Shown: positions 40,750-50,039 of the stretch, piece by piece
Layout: each line of letters opens with the position of its first letter
Numbering within the stretch: position 1 is the first letter of the stretch
Origin: Streptomyces sp. D2-8
Lineage (GTDB): Bacteria > Actinomycetota > Actinomycetes > Streptomycetales > Streptomycetaceae
Assembly (NCBI RefSeq): GCF_023184515.1
Contig: NZ_JAAHBP010000008.1
Coordinates: forward strand, 372,001 to 436,000
Length of the DNA stretch: 64,000 nt
Direction of reading: 5' to 3'
The notes under the pieces: model-generated
Databases searched by the model: none
Told to the model about the DNA's origin: nothing
What the model saw: only the letters and a program-made list of their open reading frames with translations
Made by a program: the position numbers and the translations under genes

Positions 40750-40763
40750 CGGAATATTCCGTC
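40750..40763. promoter_or_regulatory. 14-bp perfect palindrome upstream of pyk
   Basis: ACGGAATATTCCGT lies 30 bp ahead of the pyk start in the gap after ackA. It is much more AT-rich than its surroundings. It could be an operator in the pyk promoter, since a TATTCC -10 candidate overlaps it. Confidence 0.45.
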
Positions 40764-40794
40764 TGGCGGAAAATACAAAAGGGCGGGATGCCGC

Positions 40795-42009
40795 TCAGGT
40801 GTGATTCCCCGAACCAATTACCAGCGCGTAGGTCTGTGTCGCGATCTCCAATTCCTCGTCAGTGGGCACCACCGCCACCGCGACCCGGGCGCCCTCGGGC
40901 GAGATCAGCCGCGCCTCGTCGCCGCGCACGGCGTTGCGCTCGCCGTCCACCGCCAGGCCCAGCTCCTCCAGACCCGCCAGGGCGGCCGCCCGCACGGGAG
41001 CCGCGTTCTCCCCGACACCGGCGGTGAAGGCCACCGCGTCCACCCGCCCGAGCACGGCGTAATAGGCGCCGATGTACTTCTTCAGCCGGTGAATGTAGAT
41101 GTCGAACGCCAGCTCCGCCTGCTCGTCGCCCGCGTCGACGCGGCGGCGGATCTCCCTCATGTCGTTGTCGCCGCACAGACCGATCAGACCGCTCTTCTTG
41201 TTGAGAAGAGTGTCGATCTCGTCGGCGGACATTCCACCAACACGCATCAAATGGAAGATGACGGCCGGGTCCATGTCTCCGGAGCGCGTACCCATCACGA
41301 GCCCCTCCAAAGGCGTCAGTCCCATGGAGGTGTCCACGCAACGACCGCCCCTGACGGCCGAGGCCGACGCCCCGTTGCCCAGGTGCAGCACGATCACGTT
41401 GGTCTCGGAGGGGTCCTTGCCCAGCAGCTCGGCGGTGGCGCGGGAGACGTAGGCGTGCGAGGTGCCGTGGAAGCCGTAGCGCCGGATGCGGTGCTCGTCG
41501 GCCGTCTGCACGTCGATCGCGTAGCGGGCGGCCGACTCCGGCATCGTCGTGTGGAACGCGGTGTCGAAGACGGCGACCTGCGGCAGGTCGGGCCGCAGCG
41601 CCCGGGCCGTGCGGATCCCGGTGAGGTTGGCCGGGTTGTGCAGCGGGGCGACCGGGATGAGCCGCTCGATCTCGGCGAGCACGGCGTCGTCGATCACGGT
41701 CGGCTCGGTGAAGGACTTGCCGCCGTGCACCACCCGGTGCCCGATCGCGGCCAGTTCGGGCGAGTCCAGCCCGAGGCCGTCCTTGGCGAGCTCCTCGGCC
41801 ACGGCCTTCAGGGCGGCGTCGTGGTCGGCGATCGCCCCGCCGCGCTCCCGGCTCCCACCGCCGGCCGGGGTGTGCTTCAGCCGGGAGGACTGCTCGCCGA
41901 TGCGCTCGACCAGGCCCACCGCCAGCCGGCTGCTGTCGCGCATGTCGAGCAGCTGGTACTTCACCGACGAGGAGCCGGAGTTGAGGACGAGGACACGGGT
42001 GGGGCTCAC
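40795..42009 (-). CDS. ackA: Acetate kinase
   Basis: Acetyl phosphate and ADP to acetate and ATP. 404 aa. VLVLNSGSSSVKYQLLDM, IGHRVVHGG, PLHNPANLTGI, RYGFHGTSHAYVS and VIVLHLGNGASASAV carry the catalytic residues, with FTAGVGENA near the end. The GTG start overlaps the stop of pta (GTGA), so it is coupled to it. A longer upstream frame exists only within pta and is ignored. Confidence 0.96.
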   Translation of the reverse strand: MSPTRVLVLNSGSSSVKYQLLDMRDSSRLAVGLVERIGEQSSRLKHTPAGGGSRERGGAIADHDAALKAVAEELAKDGLGLDSPELAAIGHRVVHGGKSFTEPTVIDDAVLAEIERLIPVAPLHNPANLTGIRTARALRPDLPQVAVFDTAFHTTMPESAARYAIDVQTADEHRIRRYGFHGTSHAYVSRATAELLGKDPSETNVIVLHLGNGASASAVRGGRCVDTSMGLTPLEGLVMGTRSGDMDPAVIFHLMRVGGMSADEIDTLLNKKSGLIGLCGDNDMREIRRRVDAGDEQAELAFDIYIHRLKKYIGAYYAVLGRVDAVAFTAGVGENAAPVRAAALAGLEELGLAVDGERNAVRGDEARLISPEGARVAVAVVPTDEELEIATQTYALVIGSGNHT

Positions 42010-44108
42010 TGGGCGGTCGCCTTCTCGCTCGGGGACGGGGCGGGGGTCTGGGCCTGGATCGCCGTGATGGCGACGGTGTTGACGATGTCCTGGACGAGGG
42101 CGCCCCGGGACAGGTCGTTGACCGGCTTGCGCAGACCCTGGAGCACCGGGCCGACGGCGATCGCGCCGGCCGAGCGCTGCACGGCCTTGTAGGTGTTGTT
42201 GCCGGTGTTCAGGTCGGGGAAGATCAGCACGCTCGCCTGCCCGGCGACCTCGGAGCCGGGCAGCTTGGTCGCCGCGACGGACGGCTCCACGGCGGCGTCG
42301 TACTGGATCGGGCCCTCGATCTTGAGGTCGGGCCGGCGCGTGCGGACGAGCTCGGTGGCCTCGCGCACCTTGTCGACGTCGGCGCCCGAGCCCGAGGTGC
42401 CGGTGGAGTACGACAGCATCGCGATCCGCGGCTCCACACCGAACTGCCCGGCCGTGGCCGCCGCCTGGATGGCGATGTCGGCGAGCTGCACGGCGTTCGG
42501 GTCCGGGTTGACCGCGCAGTCGCCGTAGACGAGGACCTTGTCGGCCAGGCACATGAAGAACACCGACGAGACGATGTCGGCGTCCGGCTTGGTCTTGATG
42601 ATCTCGAAGGCCGGGCGGATGGTCGCGGCCGTGGAGTGCACCGAGCCCGACACCATGCCGTCGGCGAGGCCCTCCTGGACCATCAGCGTGCCGAAGTAGT
42701 TCACGTCGGAGACGACGTCGTAGGCCAGCTCCACGGTGACGCCCCGGTGGGCGCGCAGGGCGGCGTACTGCTCGGCGAAGGCGTCCCGCAGGTCGGAGGT
42801 GGCCGGGTCGATCAGCTGGGACTCGCCGAGGTCCACGCCGAGGTCGGCGGCCTTCTTGCGGATCTGGTCGACCGGGCCGAGCAGGGTCAGCTCGCACACG
42901 CCCCGGCGCAGCAGCACCTCGGCGGCGTGCAGCACGCGCTCCTCGGTGCCCTCGGGCAGGACGACCCGGCGCAGGTCGGAGCGGGCCTGCTCCAGCAGCT
43001 TGTGCTCGAACATCATCGGCGTGACGCGGTCGCTGCTGGGAGCGGAGACGCGGCGCGCGAGGTCGGCGGTGTCGGCGTATCGCTCGAACAGGCCGAGGGC
43101 CCGCTCGGCCTTGCGCGGGGTGGCCGCGTTGAGCTTGCCCTCCAGGGAGAACAGCTGCTCGGCGGTGGGGAAGCTGGTGCCGGCCACCGACAGCACGGGA
43201 GTGCCGGGGGCGAGGCGGTCGGCGAGGGTGAGGATGTCGGTGCCGGGCACCTCGTCCAGGGTGAGCAGCACGCCCGCTATCGGCGGGGTGCCGGCGCTGT
43301 GCGCGGCGAGCGCGCCGACGACCAGGTCGGCCCGGTCGCCCGGGGTGATGACGAGGCAGCCCGGGGTCAGGGCGCCCAGGAAGGTCGGCAGCATCGCGCC
43401 GCCGAAGACGAAGCCGAGCACGTCCCGGGCCAGGCCCGAGTCGTCGCCGAGCACCACCTTGGCGCCGAGGGTGTGGCCGATCTGCGAGACGGTCGGGGCG
43501 GACAGCGCGGGCTCGTCGGGCAGGACGTAACAGGGCACGGGCAGCCGGGAGTCGAGCTGGCCGGCGATCTCGTCGCGGTCCTCGCGGGCCACCCGGTTGG
43601 CGACCATGGCCAGGACGTCGCAGCCCAGGGTGTCGTAGGCGCGGTAGGCGTTGCGGGTCTCGGCGAGCACGGACTCGACGGTCTGCTTGCGGCCGCCGAC
43701 GACCGGGATCACGGACGCGCCGAACTCGTTCGCCAGCCGGGCGTTGAGTGACAACTCGTCCGGGAGCTGGGTGCCGGCGTAGTCGGTACCGAGGACCAGG
43801 ACGACGTCGTAGTCCCGGGCGACCAGGTGGAAGCGGTCGACGAGGGTGGACACCAGCTCGTCGGTGCCGGCCTCGGCCTGGAGGGCGGACGCCTCGTGGT
43901 AGTCCATGCCGTAGACGGTCGCCGGGTCCTGGGTGAGCCGGTAGCGGGCGCGCAGCAGCTCGAAGAGGCGGTCGGGGCCGTCGTGGACCAGGGGCCGGAA
44001 CACACCGACCCGGTCGACCTGCCGGGTGAGGAGCTCCATGACCCCCAGTTCCACGACTTGGCGTCCGTCGCCGCGGTCGATGCCGGTCACGTACACGCTG
44101 CGGGTCAC
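42006..44108 (-). CDS. pta: Phosphate acetyltransferase, long form
   Basis: Acetyl-CoA and phosphate to acetyl phosphate and CoA. About 700 aa: an N-terminal BioD-like P-loop domain (YVTGIDRGDGRQVVELGVMELL in two parts), a central DRTGG domain (about 215-320, VVLGDDSGLARDVLGFVFGGAM), then the catalytic PTA_PTB domain (RRVVLPEGTEERVLHAAEV to the end, with SYSTGTSGSGADVDKV and GPIQYDAA). This is the actinobacterial long type like E. coli Pta. GTG 44108 is chosen; the upstream frame has no ribosome-binding site. It forms an operon with ackA. Confidence 0.95.
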   Translation of the reverse strand: MTRSVYVTGIDRGDGRQVVELGVMELLTRQVDRVGVFRPLVHDGPDRLFELLRARYRLTQDPATVYGMDYHEASALQAEAGTDELVSTLVDRFHLVARDYDVVLVLGTDYAGTQLPDELSLNARLANEFGASVIPVVGGRKQTVESVLAETRNAYRAYDTLGCDVLAMVANRVAREDRDEIAGQLDSRLPVPCYVLPDEPALSAPTVSQIGHTLGAKVVLGDDSGLARDVLGFVFGGAMLPTFLGALTPGCLVITPGDRADLVVGALAAHSAGTPPIAGVLLTLDEVPGTDILTLADRLAPGTPVLSVAGTSFPTAEQLFSLEGKLNAATPRKAERALGLFERYADTADLARRVSAPSSDRVTPMMFEHKLLEQARSDLRRVVLPEGTEERVLHAAEVLLRRGVCELTLLGPVDQIRKKAADLGVDLGESQLIDPATSDLRDAFAEQYAALRAHRGVTVELAYDVVSDVNYFGTLMVQEGLADGMVSGSVHSTAATIRPAFEIIKTKPDADIVSSVFFMCLADKVLVYGDCAVNPDPNAVQLADIAIQAAATAGQFGVEPRIAMLSYSTGTSGSGADVDKVREATELVRTRRPDLKIEGPIQYDAAVEPSVAATKLPGSEVAGQASVLIFPDLNTGNNTYKAVQRSAGAIAVGPVLQGLRKPVNDLSRGALVQDIVNTVAITAIQAQTPAPSPSEKATAQ

Positions 44109-44212
44109 GCGCGCTCTCCGTTTCGTCTCGGTGCCGTCTTGTGTCGTCTTGCCGTGAGGGGGCAGATCAAGCCAGGGCACAAAAATCGCCCACCGAGGTG
44201 AGCAGAACCCTC

Positions 44213-44241
44213 TTGACAATACCTCTGCCGCTAGATAAGGC
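44213..44241 (+). promoter_or_regulatory. pfkA promoter
   Basis: A perfect -35 TTGACA (44213-44218), 17-bp spacer and -10-like TAAGGC (44236-44241), about 95 bp ahead of the pfkA start. It is in the divergent region with pta. Confidence 0.6.
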
Positions 44242-44335
44242 GCCCGTCAGAGTAGGGGTGCCGCACCGGGCTGTGGAGCGTGAAACAATCGGCAGTGGCT
44301 CACCGGTATCAACAGCGAGCAGGAGACACAGCACG

Positions 44336-45361
44336 ATGCGTATCGGAGTTCTCACCGCAGGCGGCGACTGCCCCGGCCTGAACGCCGTGATCCGGTCGGT
44401 CGTGCACCGGGCGGTCGACAACTACGGCGACGAGGTCATCGGCTTCGAGGACGGCTACTCGGGCCTGCTCGACGGCCGCTACCGCGCCCTCGACCTGAAC
44501 GCCGTCAGCGGCATCCTGGCCCGCGGCGGCACCATCCTCGGATCGTCCCGGCTGGAGCGCGACCGGCTCCGCGAGGCCTGCGAGAACGCCTCCGACATGA
44601 TCCACGAGTTCGGCATCGACGCGCTCATCCCGATCGGCGGCGAGGGCACGCTGACGGCCGCGCGCATGCTGAGCGACGCGGGCCTGCCCGTCGTGGGCGT
44701 CCCGAAGACGATCGACAACGACATCTCCTCCACGGACCGCACCTTCGGCTTCGACACCGCCGTGGGCGTCGCCACCGAGGCGATGGACCGCCTGAAGACC
44801 ACCGCCGAGTCCCACCAGCGGGTGATGGTGGTGGAGGTCATGGGACGCCACGCGGGCTGGATCGCCCTGGAGTCCGGCATGGCGGCCGGTGCGCACGGCA
44901 TCTGCCTGCCGGAGCGGCCGTTCGACCCGGCCGACCTCGTGAAGATGGTCGAGGAACGCTTCGCCCGCGGGAAGAAGTTCGCGGTGGTCTGCGTCGCCGA
45001 GGGCGCCCACCCCGCCGACGGCAGCATGGACTACGGCAAGGGCGCCATAGACAAATTCGGCCACGAGCGCTTCCAGGGCATCGGCACCGCCCTCGCCCTC
45101 GAGCTGGAGCGACGGCTCGGCAAGGAAGCCAAGCCGGTCATTCTCGGCCACGTCCAGCGCGGCGGCTCACCGACCGCCTACGACCGGGTGCTCGCCACGC
45201 GGTTCGGCTGGCACGCGGTGGAGGCCGCGCACCAGGGGCAGTTCGGCCGGATGACCGCCCTGCGCGGGACGGACATCGTGATGGTGCCGCTCGCGGAGGC
45301 CGTGACCGAGCTGAAGACGGTACCGAAGGACCGGATGGACGAGGCCGAGTCGGTCTTCTAG
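44336..45361 (+). CDS. pfkA: ATP-dependent 6-phosphofructokinase (group III)
   Basis: Fructose 6-phosphate to fructose 1,6-bisphosphate. 341 aa. GVLTAGGDCPGLNAVIRSVV is the start of the fold, then PIGGEGTLTAAR, PKTIDNDI and the sugar-phosphate motif MGRHAGWIAL. By E. coli numbering, residue 104 is Gly (GGEG) and residue 124 is Lys (PKTID). Gly104 indicates ATP as donor, while Lys124 is typical of PPi enzymes. This mixed set is known in Streptomyces PFKs (group III), which are ATP-dependent. The ATG follows CAGGAGA. Its stop overlaps the convergent next gene's stop (CTAG). Confidence 0.95.
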   Translation: MRIGVLTAGGDCPGLNAVIRSVVHRAVDNYGDEVIGFEDGYSGLLDGRYRALDLNAVSGILARGGTILGSSRLERDRLREACENASDMIHEFGIDALIPIGGEGTLTAARMLSDAGLPVVGVPKTIDNDISSTDRTFGFDTAVGVATEAMDRLKTTAESHQRVMVVEVMGRHAGWIALESGMAAGAHGICLPERPFDPADLVKMVEERFARGKKFAVVCVAEGAHPADGSMDYGKGAIDKFGHERFQGIGTALALELERRLGKEAKPVILGHVQRGGSPTAYDRVLATRFGWHAVEAAHQGQFGRMTALRGTDIVMVPLAEAVTELKTVPKDRMDEAESVF

Positions 45362-46113
45362 CCGGCCTCCAGGTCGGTGTCGTCCTGGAGCTTCGTCCAG
45401 AAGTGCTCCACGATCCGGTCGAGGAAGTCCTGGCCGGCGCCGCCCGCGTCACCGCTGCCGCCGCCCCAGCTCAGGGTGGCGGCCATGTGGCCCTGGTAGT
45501 CCTCGTGCAGGCCCCGCAGAGCCTCCTCAAGGAACCGCCGGTCCAGGGGCACGAGTTTGGCCACCGGGCGCACATGGGCCTGCCAGCGGGTGGTGGCGGC
45601 GCTGCGCAGCAGGTCGCCGAGTCTGGCGTCGCGGCCCGTGACGGTGACGAAGTCGGGCAGGCCGAGCCCGAGCAGATCGGCGAGGGCGGCGGACTGGCGG
45701 TCCGTGCCGCGCCAGGTGTCGGTCTCCTCCATGCGCAGGTACGCGTGCACGTCGTGCCCCACGGCCCGGGCCACGTCCTCCGGGGCGAGGCAGCGGGCGA
45801 TGCGGTGTTCGCGCAGGGTGCGCGGTCTGCCGATGAGTTCGGCGGGCGAGCACCACAGCACGCCCGCGAGCGCGGTGAGTTCGGAGTTGGTCGGGGCGGC
45901 GGCCCCGCGTTCCCAGGCCATCACGTGGTCCGGGGTGATGTGGGGATGCCCGTACGAGACGCGCATGCCGTGGGCGACGTGCTCGGGTGCCATGCCGAGG
46001 GCCGCGCGCAGCCGGCGGGCGGCGGGGGCGTTGAAGGGCGGGGTCGTGGGGGCGGACTGCGCAGGGGGAGAAGAGGGAGGGAACTGGCCAGGTCGGGCTG
46101 AAGGTCGACGCAC
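45358..46113 (-). CDS. Helix-turn-helix (XRE-like) regulator, tandem domains
   Basis: 251 aa. A Pro/Ala-rich head precedes an XRE domain (AARRLRAALGMAPEHVAHGM, HITPDHVMAWERGAAAPTNSELTALAGVL). A second HTH-like region follows (TLREHRIARCLAPEDVARAV, YLRMEETDTWRGTDRQSAALADLLGL). The C-terminal region has no known domain. GTG 46113 (RRPSARPGQF) is my choice; a TTG at 46122 adds three residues. Tail-to-tail 4-bp overlap with pfkA. Target unknown. Streptomyces regulators of this sort are often paired with small DUF397 proteins, but none is here. Confidence 0.75.
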   Translation of the reverse strand: MRRPSARPGQFPPSSPPAQSAPTTPPFNAPAARRLRAALGMAPEHVAHGMRVSYGHPHITPDHVMAWERGAAAPTNSELTALAGVLWCSPAELIGRPRTLREHRIARCLAPEDVARAVGHDVHAYLRMEETDTWRGTDRQSAALADLLGLGLPDFVTVTGRDARLGDLLRSAATTRWQAHVRPVAKLVPLDRRFLEEALRGLHEDYQGHMAATLSWGGGSGDAGGAGQDFLDRIVEHFWTKLQDDTDLEAG

Positions 46114-46290
46114 GGCCCACAAGCTAGGGCGGCCGGGGCGGGCTGACTACGGTCTGTTCGGCCAGGATCACGGATTGTAGGAAGCTACGGCTACCGGCGG
46201 GTTCGACCGGGGCTGAAGATCGTCTGTCGAGCGGGATGCGGGCGGGGCGAGGATGGCGCCGGGTCCGGTGATCGCGGGCCCGGAAAGGCA

Positions 46291-46749
46291 GTGACTCAGA
46301 TGAACGGCAAGCTCAACGGGCATATTCGCGAGCGTCTTCTCGCGCCGAACTTCTGGCACCTCGCGACGGTGGGGGCGGACGGGGCGCCTCAGGTGTCGCC
46401 CATGTGGGCGGACATCGAAGGGGAGTACGTCATGGTCAACACCTCGGTGGGGCGGGTGAAGGAGGAGAATCTGCGGCGCAATCCGTACGTTTCGCTGTCG
46501 CATCACGACCCCGCGAACCCGTACGACCGCGCCGAGATCCGCGGGAAGGTCGTGCGGTTCGTGGAGGGGGAGGCCGCGGAGCGGGCGATGGACCGGCTGG
46601 CGCGCAAGTACCTCGGCGAGGACCGCTACCCGTGGCTGCTGCCGGGTGAGCGCCGGGTGATGCTGCTGATCGAGCCGACGCGGGTGCGGAGGCTGGACGG
46701 AGTCGAGCCGTTCCGGGCGGGTGTGCTGCCCGAGGAGGCGGCAGGCTGA
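46291..46749 (+). CDS. PPOX-fold F420-dependent oxidoreductase-like protein
   Basis: 152 aa split beta-barrel: NFWHLATVGADGAPQVSPMWADIEGEYVMVNTS (in parts), VKEENLRRNPYVSLSHHDPANPYDRAEIRGKV and YPWLLPGERRVMLLIEPTRVRRL. These blocks mark the PPOX class F420-dependent enzymes. The cofactor may be F420 or FMN, and the substrate is unknown. GTG start with GGAAAGG. A small hairpin follows before the convergent sugar permease. Confidence 0.85.
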   Translation: MTQMNGKLNGHIRERLLAPNFWHLATVGADGAPQVSPMWADIEGEYVMVNTSVGRVKEENLRRNPYVSLSHHDPANPYDRAEIRGKVVRFVEGEAAERAMDRLARKYLGEDRYPWLLPGERRVMLLIEPTRVRRLDGVEPFRAGVLPEEAAG

Positions 46750-46761
46750 ACCACGGGCGCG

Positions 46762-46797
46762 GCCCCTGGTGGGCAGCGCGCCCGGAATCCCAGGGGC
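46762..46797. terminator. Weak bidirectional terminator
   Basis: GCCCCTGG pairs with CCAGGGGC (8 bp) over a 20-nt loop between convergent genes. Confidence 0.5.
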
Positions 46798-46836
46798 GGG
46801 CCGGTTCGGTTCCCCTTGGCTCAGCGGCTACTCCGC

Positions 46837-47676
46837 TCAGCCCTTGACCGCCCCTCCGAGCGCGAAGCCCCCTCCCAAGCGCCTGGAGATCAGTACGTAC
46901 AGCAGGATCACCGGCGTCGAATAGACGATGGAGAACGCCGCCAGCTGGCCGTACGCCACCATGCCCCGGTTGCCGAAGAAGTCGTTGATGCTGACCGACG
47001 CCGGCATCTGGTCGGGGGTGAGCAGGAGCATGAAGGGGACGAAGAAGTTGCCCCACATCATGACGAAGGAGAAGACCGTCACCACGGCCACGCCCGGGCC
47101 CATCAGGGGCAGCACGATGCGGATCAGGGACTGGAACGCCGATGCTCCGTCGGTCCAGGCGGCCTCCTCCAGTTCCTTCGGTACGCCGTCCATGAAGTTC
47201 TTCATCAGCCAGATGGCGAACGGCAGTTGAGACGCGGCGAAGAAGAAGATCGTGCCCTGCATGGTGTCGATCAGGTCCACCTGGACGAAGAGCGCGTAGA
47301 CCGGAACCATGATCGCGGTGATGGGCAGGCTCGTGGCGAAGAGGATCGTCAGCAGGAACGGGCGGTTGAGGCGGGAGCGGAAACGGGAGAGCGGGTAGGC
47401 GGCCAGGGCCGCGCAGACCACCGTCAGCAGGGTCGCGCCGCCGCACAGGATCAGGCTGTTGAGGAGGGGGGTGAAGGTGATCTCGGGGGTGAGGATCGCG
47501 TCGAAGTTGTCGAGGGTCAGGCCGTCGGGGGCTTTCACCCTCAGGCCCGCGTGGGGGTCAAGGGCCGAGAGGACCACCCAGGCCAGGGGGAGGACGAACG
47601 CGGCGGCGACCACCAGGAGGCCCGCGTCGGCTGCCAGGCGGCGCGTCGTGCGGCGGGAGGCGAGGGTGAGGGCCAT
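46837..47676 (-). CDS. Sugar ABC transporter permease 2 (CUT1, MalG-like)
   Basis: 279 aa, six helices, inner-membrane part of a carbohydrate importer. The cytoplasmic EAA loop is DGVPKELEEAAWTDGASAFQSL. ILFATSLPITAIMVPVYALF is typical of MalG-type permeases. The ATG at 47676 lies 5 bp after the first permease gene's stop. The operon has a binding protein and two permeases but no ATPase gene. Streptomyces CUT1 importers usually share the MsiK ATPase encoded elsewhere. Confidence 0.9.
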   Translation of the reverse strand: MALTLASRRTTRRLAADAGLLVVAAAFVLPLAWVVLSALDPHAGLRVKAPDGLTLDNFDAILTPEITFTPLLNSLILCGGATLLTVVCAALAAYPLSRFRSRLNRPFLLTILFATSLPITAIMVPVYALFVQVDLIDTMQGTIFFFAASQLPFAIWLMKNFMDGVPKELEEAAWTDGASAFQSLIRIVLPLMGPGVAVVTVFSFVMMWGNFFVPFMLLLTPDQMPASVSINDFFGNRGMVAYGQLAAFSIVYSTPVILLYVLISRRLGGGFALGGAVKG

Positions 47677-47681
47677 GCGCG

Positions 47682-48602
47682 TCAGACCTCCGTCCGCAGC
47701 AGGCGCAGGTAGACGAGGGAGAAGAGCGAGCCGACCAGCAGCAGGAGCAGGGCGACCGCCGTGCCGTAGCCGATCAGGCTGTTCTGGAAGGCCTGTTCGT
47801 ACATGAACAGGGGCAGGGTCTGGCTCCTGCCGCCCGGGCCGCCTCTCGTCATCACCCAGATCAGACCGAAGACCGAGAGGGTCTGGAGGGTGTTGAGCAT
47901 CAGGTTGGTGCCGATGGAGCGGCGGATCATCGGGAGGGTGATGTGCCAGAGGCGGCGCCGGCCGCTCGCCCCGTCGACCTCCGCCGCCTCGGTGATCTCC
48001 TTGGGGATCTCGTTCAGCGCCGCCGAGTAGACCAGCATCGAGAAGGCCGTACCGCGCCAGACGTTGGCGAAGGACACCGCCAGGATCGGAAGGGTGAACA
48101 GCCAGTTCTGGGAGGGCAGGTGCAGCCAGTCCAGGATGGCGTTCAGGGTGCCTTCGCGGCGGAAGAAGGCGTAGAGGAGGAAGCCCGCGACGACCTCCGG
48201 CAGGACCCACGCCGTGACCACGATGCCGCCGGTGAGCGTGCGGACCGGTTTCGACGCGCGCTGCATCAGTGCCGCCAGGGCCAGGCCGAGCGTGTTCTGT
48301 CCGATGAGGGAGGAGAGGACGGTGAACACCAGCGTCAGCCATACGGCGTTCAGGAACGCCTCGTCGCCGAAGGCCCGGGTGAAGTTGTCGAAGCCGACGA
48401 ACGACTCCTGGGCCTGGCCGGTGAGCTGGAGGTCGGTGAAGGCGATGGAGACGCAGTAGGCGATCGGACCGGCCAGGAAGAGGAGCAGGAGGACGACCGC
48501 GGGGGCCAGGGGCAGGACCCGCACCGGCAGGCGGGGGCCGCGTGCCGGGTGCGTGTCCTCGGGGGTCCTGGTCAGCCGGGGGTGGGGTGCGGTGGCGGTC
48601 AT
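47682..48602 (-). CDS. Sugar ABC transporter permease 1 (CUT1, MalF-like)
   Basis: 306 aa. A cytoplasmic Pro/Arg-rich head precedes the first helix (LAPAVVLLLLFLAGPIAYCVSIAFTDL in two parts), with five more helices. The EAA loop is LNEIPKEITEAAEVDGASGRRRLW. The sequence VMTRGGPGGRSQTLPLFMYE is typical of CUT1 permeases. ATG at 48602, 16 bp after the binding protein's stop. Confidence 0.9.
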   Translation of the reverse strand: MTATAPHPRLTRTPEDTHPARGPRLPVRVLPLAPAVVLLLLFLAGPIAYCVSIAFTDLQLTGQAQESFVGFDNFTRAFGDEAFLNAVWLTLVFTVLSSLIGQNTLGLALAALMQRASKPVRTLTGGIVVTAWVLPEVVAGFLLYAFFRREGTLNAILDWLHLPSQNWLFTLPILAVSFANVWRGTAFSMLVYSAALNEIPKEITEAAEVDGASGRRRLWHITLPMIRRSIGTNLMLNTLQTLSVFGLIWVMTRGGPGGRSQTLPLFMYEQAFQNSLIGYGTAVALLLLLVGSLFSLVYLRLLRTEV

Positions 48603-48618
48603 GCCGGGAAGCCCTCGC

Positions 48619-49992
48619 TCACCGCTCGACCACCTGGTTGTCCGTCGCGTCCTTGAGCGCGTCCGTGTAGGCGCTCGTGGCCTCCTCCACCGACGTGTCA
48701 CCCGTGGTCACGCCCTCCATCGCCTCCTGGACGGCCGTGGAGACCTTGGGGTAGGCCGGGTAGGCGGGCCGGTAGTGGGTCGTCGACACCAGGTCGGTGA
48801 AGAACTTGATGCCGGGCTGGGCGTCGACGTAGGCGGGATCCTCGGCGACGTCCTCGCGGACCGCGATGCCCGAGTTGGCGACGTACCACTTCTGCGCGTT
48901 CGCCTTGGTCTGCATCGTCTTGATGAACTCGAAGGCCAGGTCCGGGTTTCCCGCCTTGGCCGGGATCGACCAGGTCCAGCCGCCGGACATGCTCACCTTG
49001 CCGGGTGCCTGGCCGTGCTGGGTGGGCATGGCCGCCAGGCCCAGTGTCCTCGACCACTCGGGCCACTCGTGGCCGCTGCCGGGCAGCCAGTCCTGGGGGA
49101 GCCAGGAGCCGTCCAGGGCGATGGCCAGCTTGCCCTGCGGCAGCCACTCGCCGCGGACCCGGGTCATGACGTTCGGGTCCAGGGCGTCCGAGACGTCCGG
49201 GCCGAGCTTCTCCTTGTAGACCGTCTCGACGAAGGAGAGGGCGTCCTCGAAGCCCTTGCCGCCGGCGACCCACTTCTTGGAGCCCTTGTCGTAGAGGGGG
49301 TCCGTGCCGGCGTCGCCCGTGCCGTACAGCAGCATCTCGAAGGTCTGCATGGTGGCCGCCTCGCCGACCGGTTTGCCGGTGTAGGCGTTCAGCGGGATGA
49401 CGCCGGGGACCTTCTTCTTGATGGTGCGGGCCGCGCCGAGGACGTCGTTCCAGGTCTTCGGCTGCCAGTCGGCGGGGAGTCCGGCCTTCTCGAAGATGTC
49501 CGTGTTGAACCACAGTCCGCGGGTGTCGGTGCCGTCGGGGACGCCGTACGTCTTGCCGTCCTCGCCCCTGGCCGCCGCCTTCGCCGTGTCGATGAACCGG
49601 TTCCAGTCCTGCCACGTGGCGAGGTACGGGTCGAGGGGCTTCAGATATCCGCTGGTGATGTCCGAGTTGATGAGGAACGTGTCCTCGTAGACCAGGTCGG
49701 GGGCGGTCTTGGGGGAGCGGAGCATCTGCTGGAGCTTGGTGTAGTACTCCGAGTCCGGGGCCTTGAGCGGGACGAGCTCGACCTTCTTGCCGGGGTGGGC
49801 CTTCTCGAACTGCTTCTTGATGTCCGCGAGATAGGTGTCCATCACCTTGACGGAGTTGTCCGTGGACTGTTTGAAGGAGACCTTCACGGTGTCCGGGTCG
49901 CTGCCGGAACCCCCGCCGCAGGCGGTGAGGGCGGTCGAGGCGAGAACCAGGGCGACGAGGGGTGTGAGGGCGGCGGTGGGGCGCACGGGCAC
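48619..49992 (-). CDS. Sugar-binding lipoprotein of the CUT1 importer
   Basis: 457 aa. A lipoprotein signal with lipobox LTAC (LVALVLASTALTACGGGSG) is followed by a family 1 extracellular solute-binding domain: VKVSFKQSTDNSVKVMDTYLADI, LKPLDPYLATWQDWNRF, NTDIFEKAGLPADWQPKTW and KAGNPDLAFEFIKTMQ. It captures a carbohydrate outside the membrane. Identity is not readable, but the promoter carries a DasR-like site, which favours an amino sugar or oligosaccharide. GTG start with AGGAGG ahead. First gene of the importer operon. Confidence 0.92.
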   Translation of the reverse strand: MPVRPTAALTPLVALVLASTALTACGGGSGSDPDTVKVSFKQSTDNSVKVMDTYLADIKKQFEKAHPGKKVELVPLKAPDSEYYTKLQQMLRSPKTAPDLVYEDTFLINSDITSGYLKPLDPYLATWQDWNRFIDTAKAAARGEDGKTYGVPDGTDTRGLWFNTDIFEKAGLPADWQPKTWNDVLGAARTIKKKVPGVIPLNAYTGKPVGEAATMQTFEMLLYGTGDAGTDPLYDKGSKKWVAGGKGFEDALSFVETVYKEKLGPDVSDALDPNVMTRVRGEWLPQGKLAIALDGSWLPQDWLPGSGHEWPEWSRTLGLAAMPTQHGQAPGKVSMSGGWTWSIPAKAGNPDLAFEFIKTMQTKANAQKWYVANSGIAVREDVAEDPAYVDAQPGIKFFTDLVSTTHYRPAYPAYPKVSTAVQEAMEGVTTGDTSVEEATSAYTDALKDATDNQVVER

Positions 49993-50039
49993 GACCTCCT
50001 ACGGGCGCACTTCGTTGTGGCCGGGACGGCTGCGTCGTG

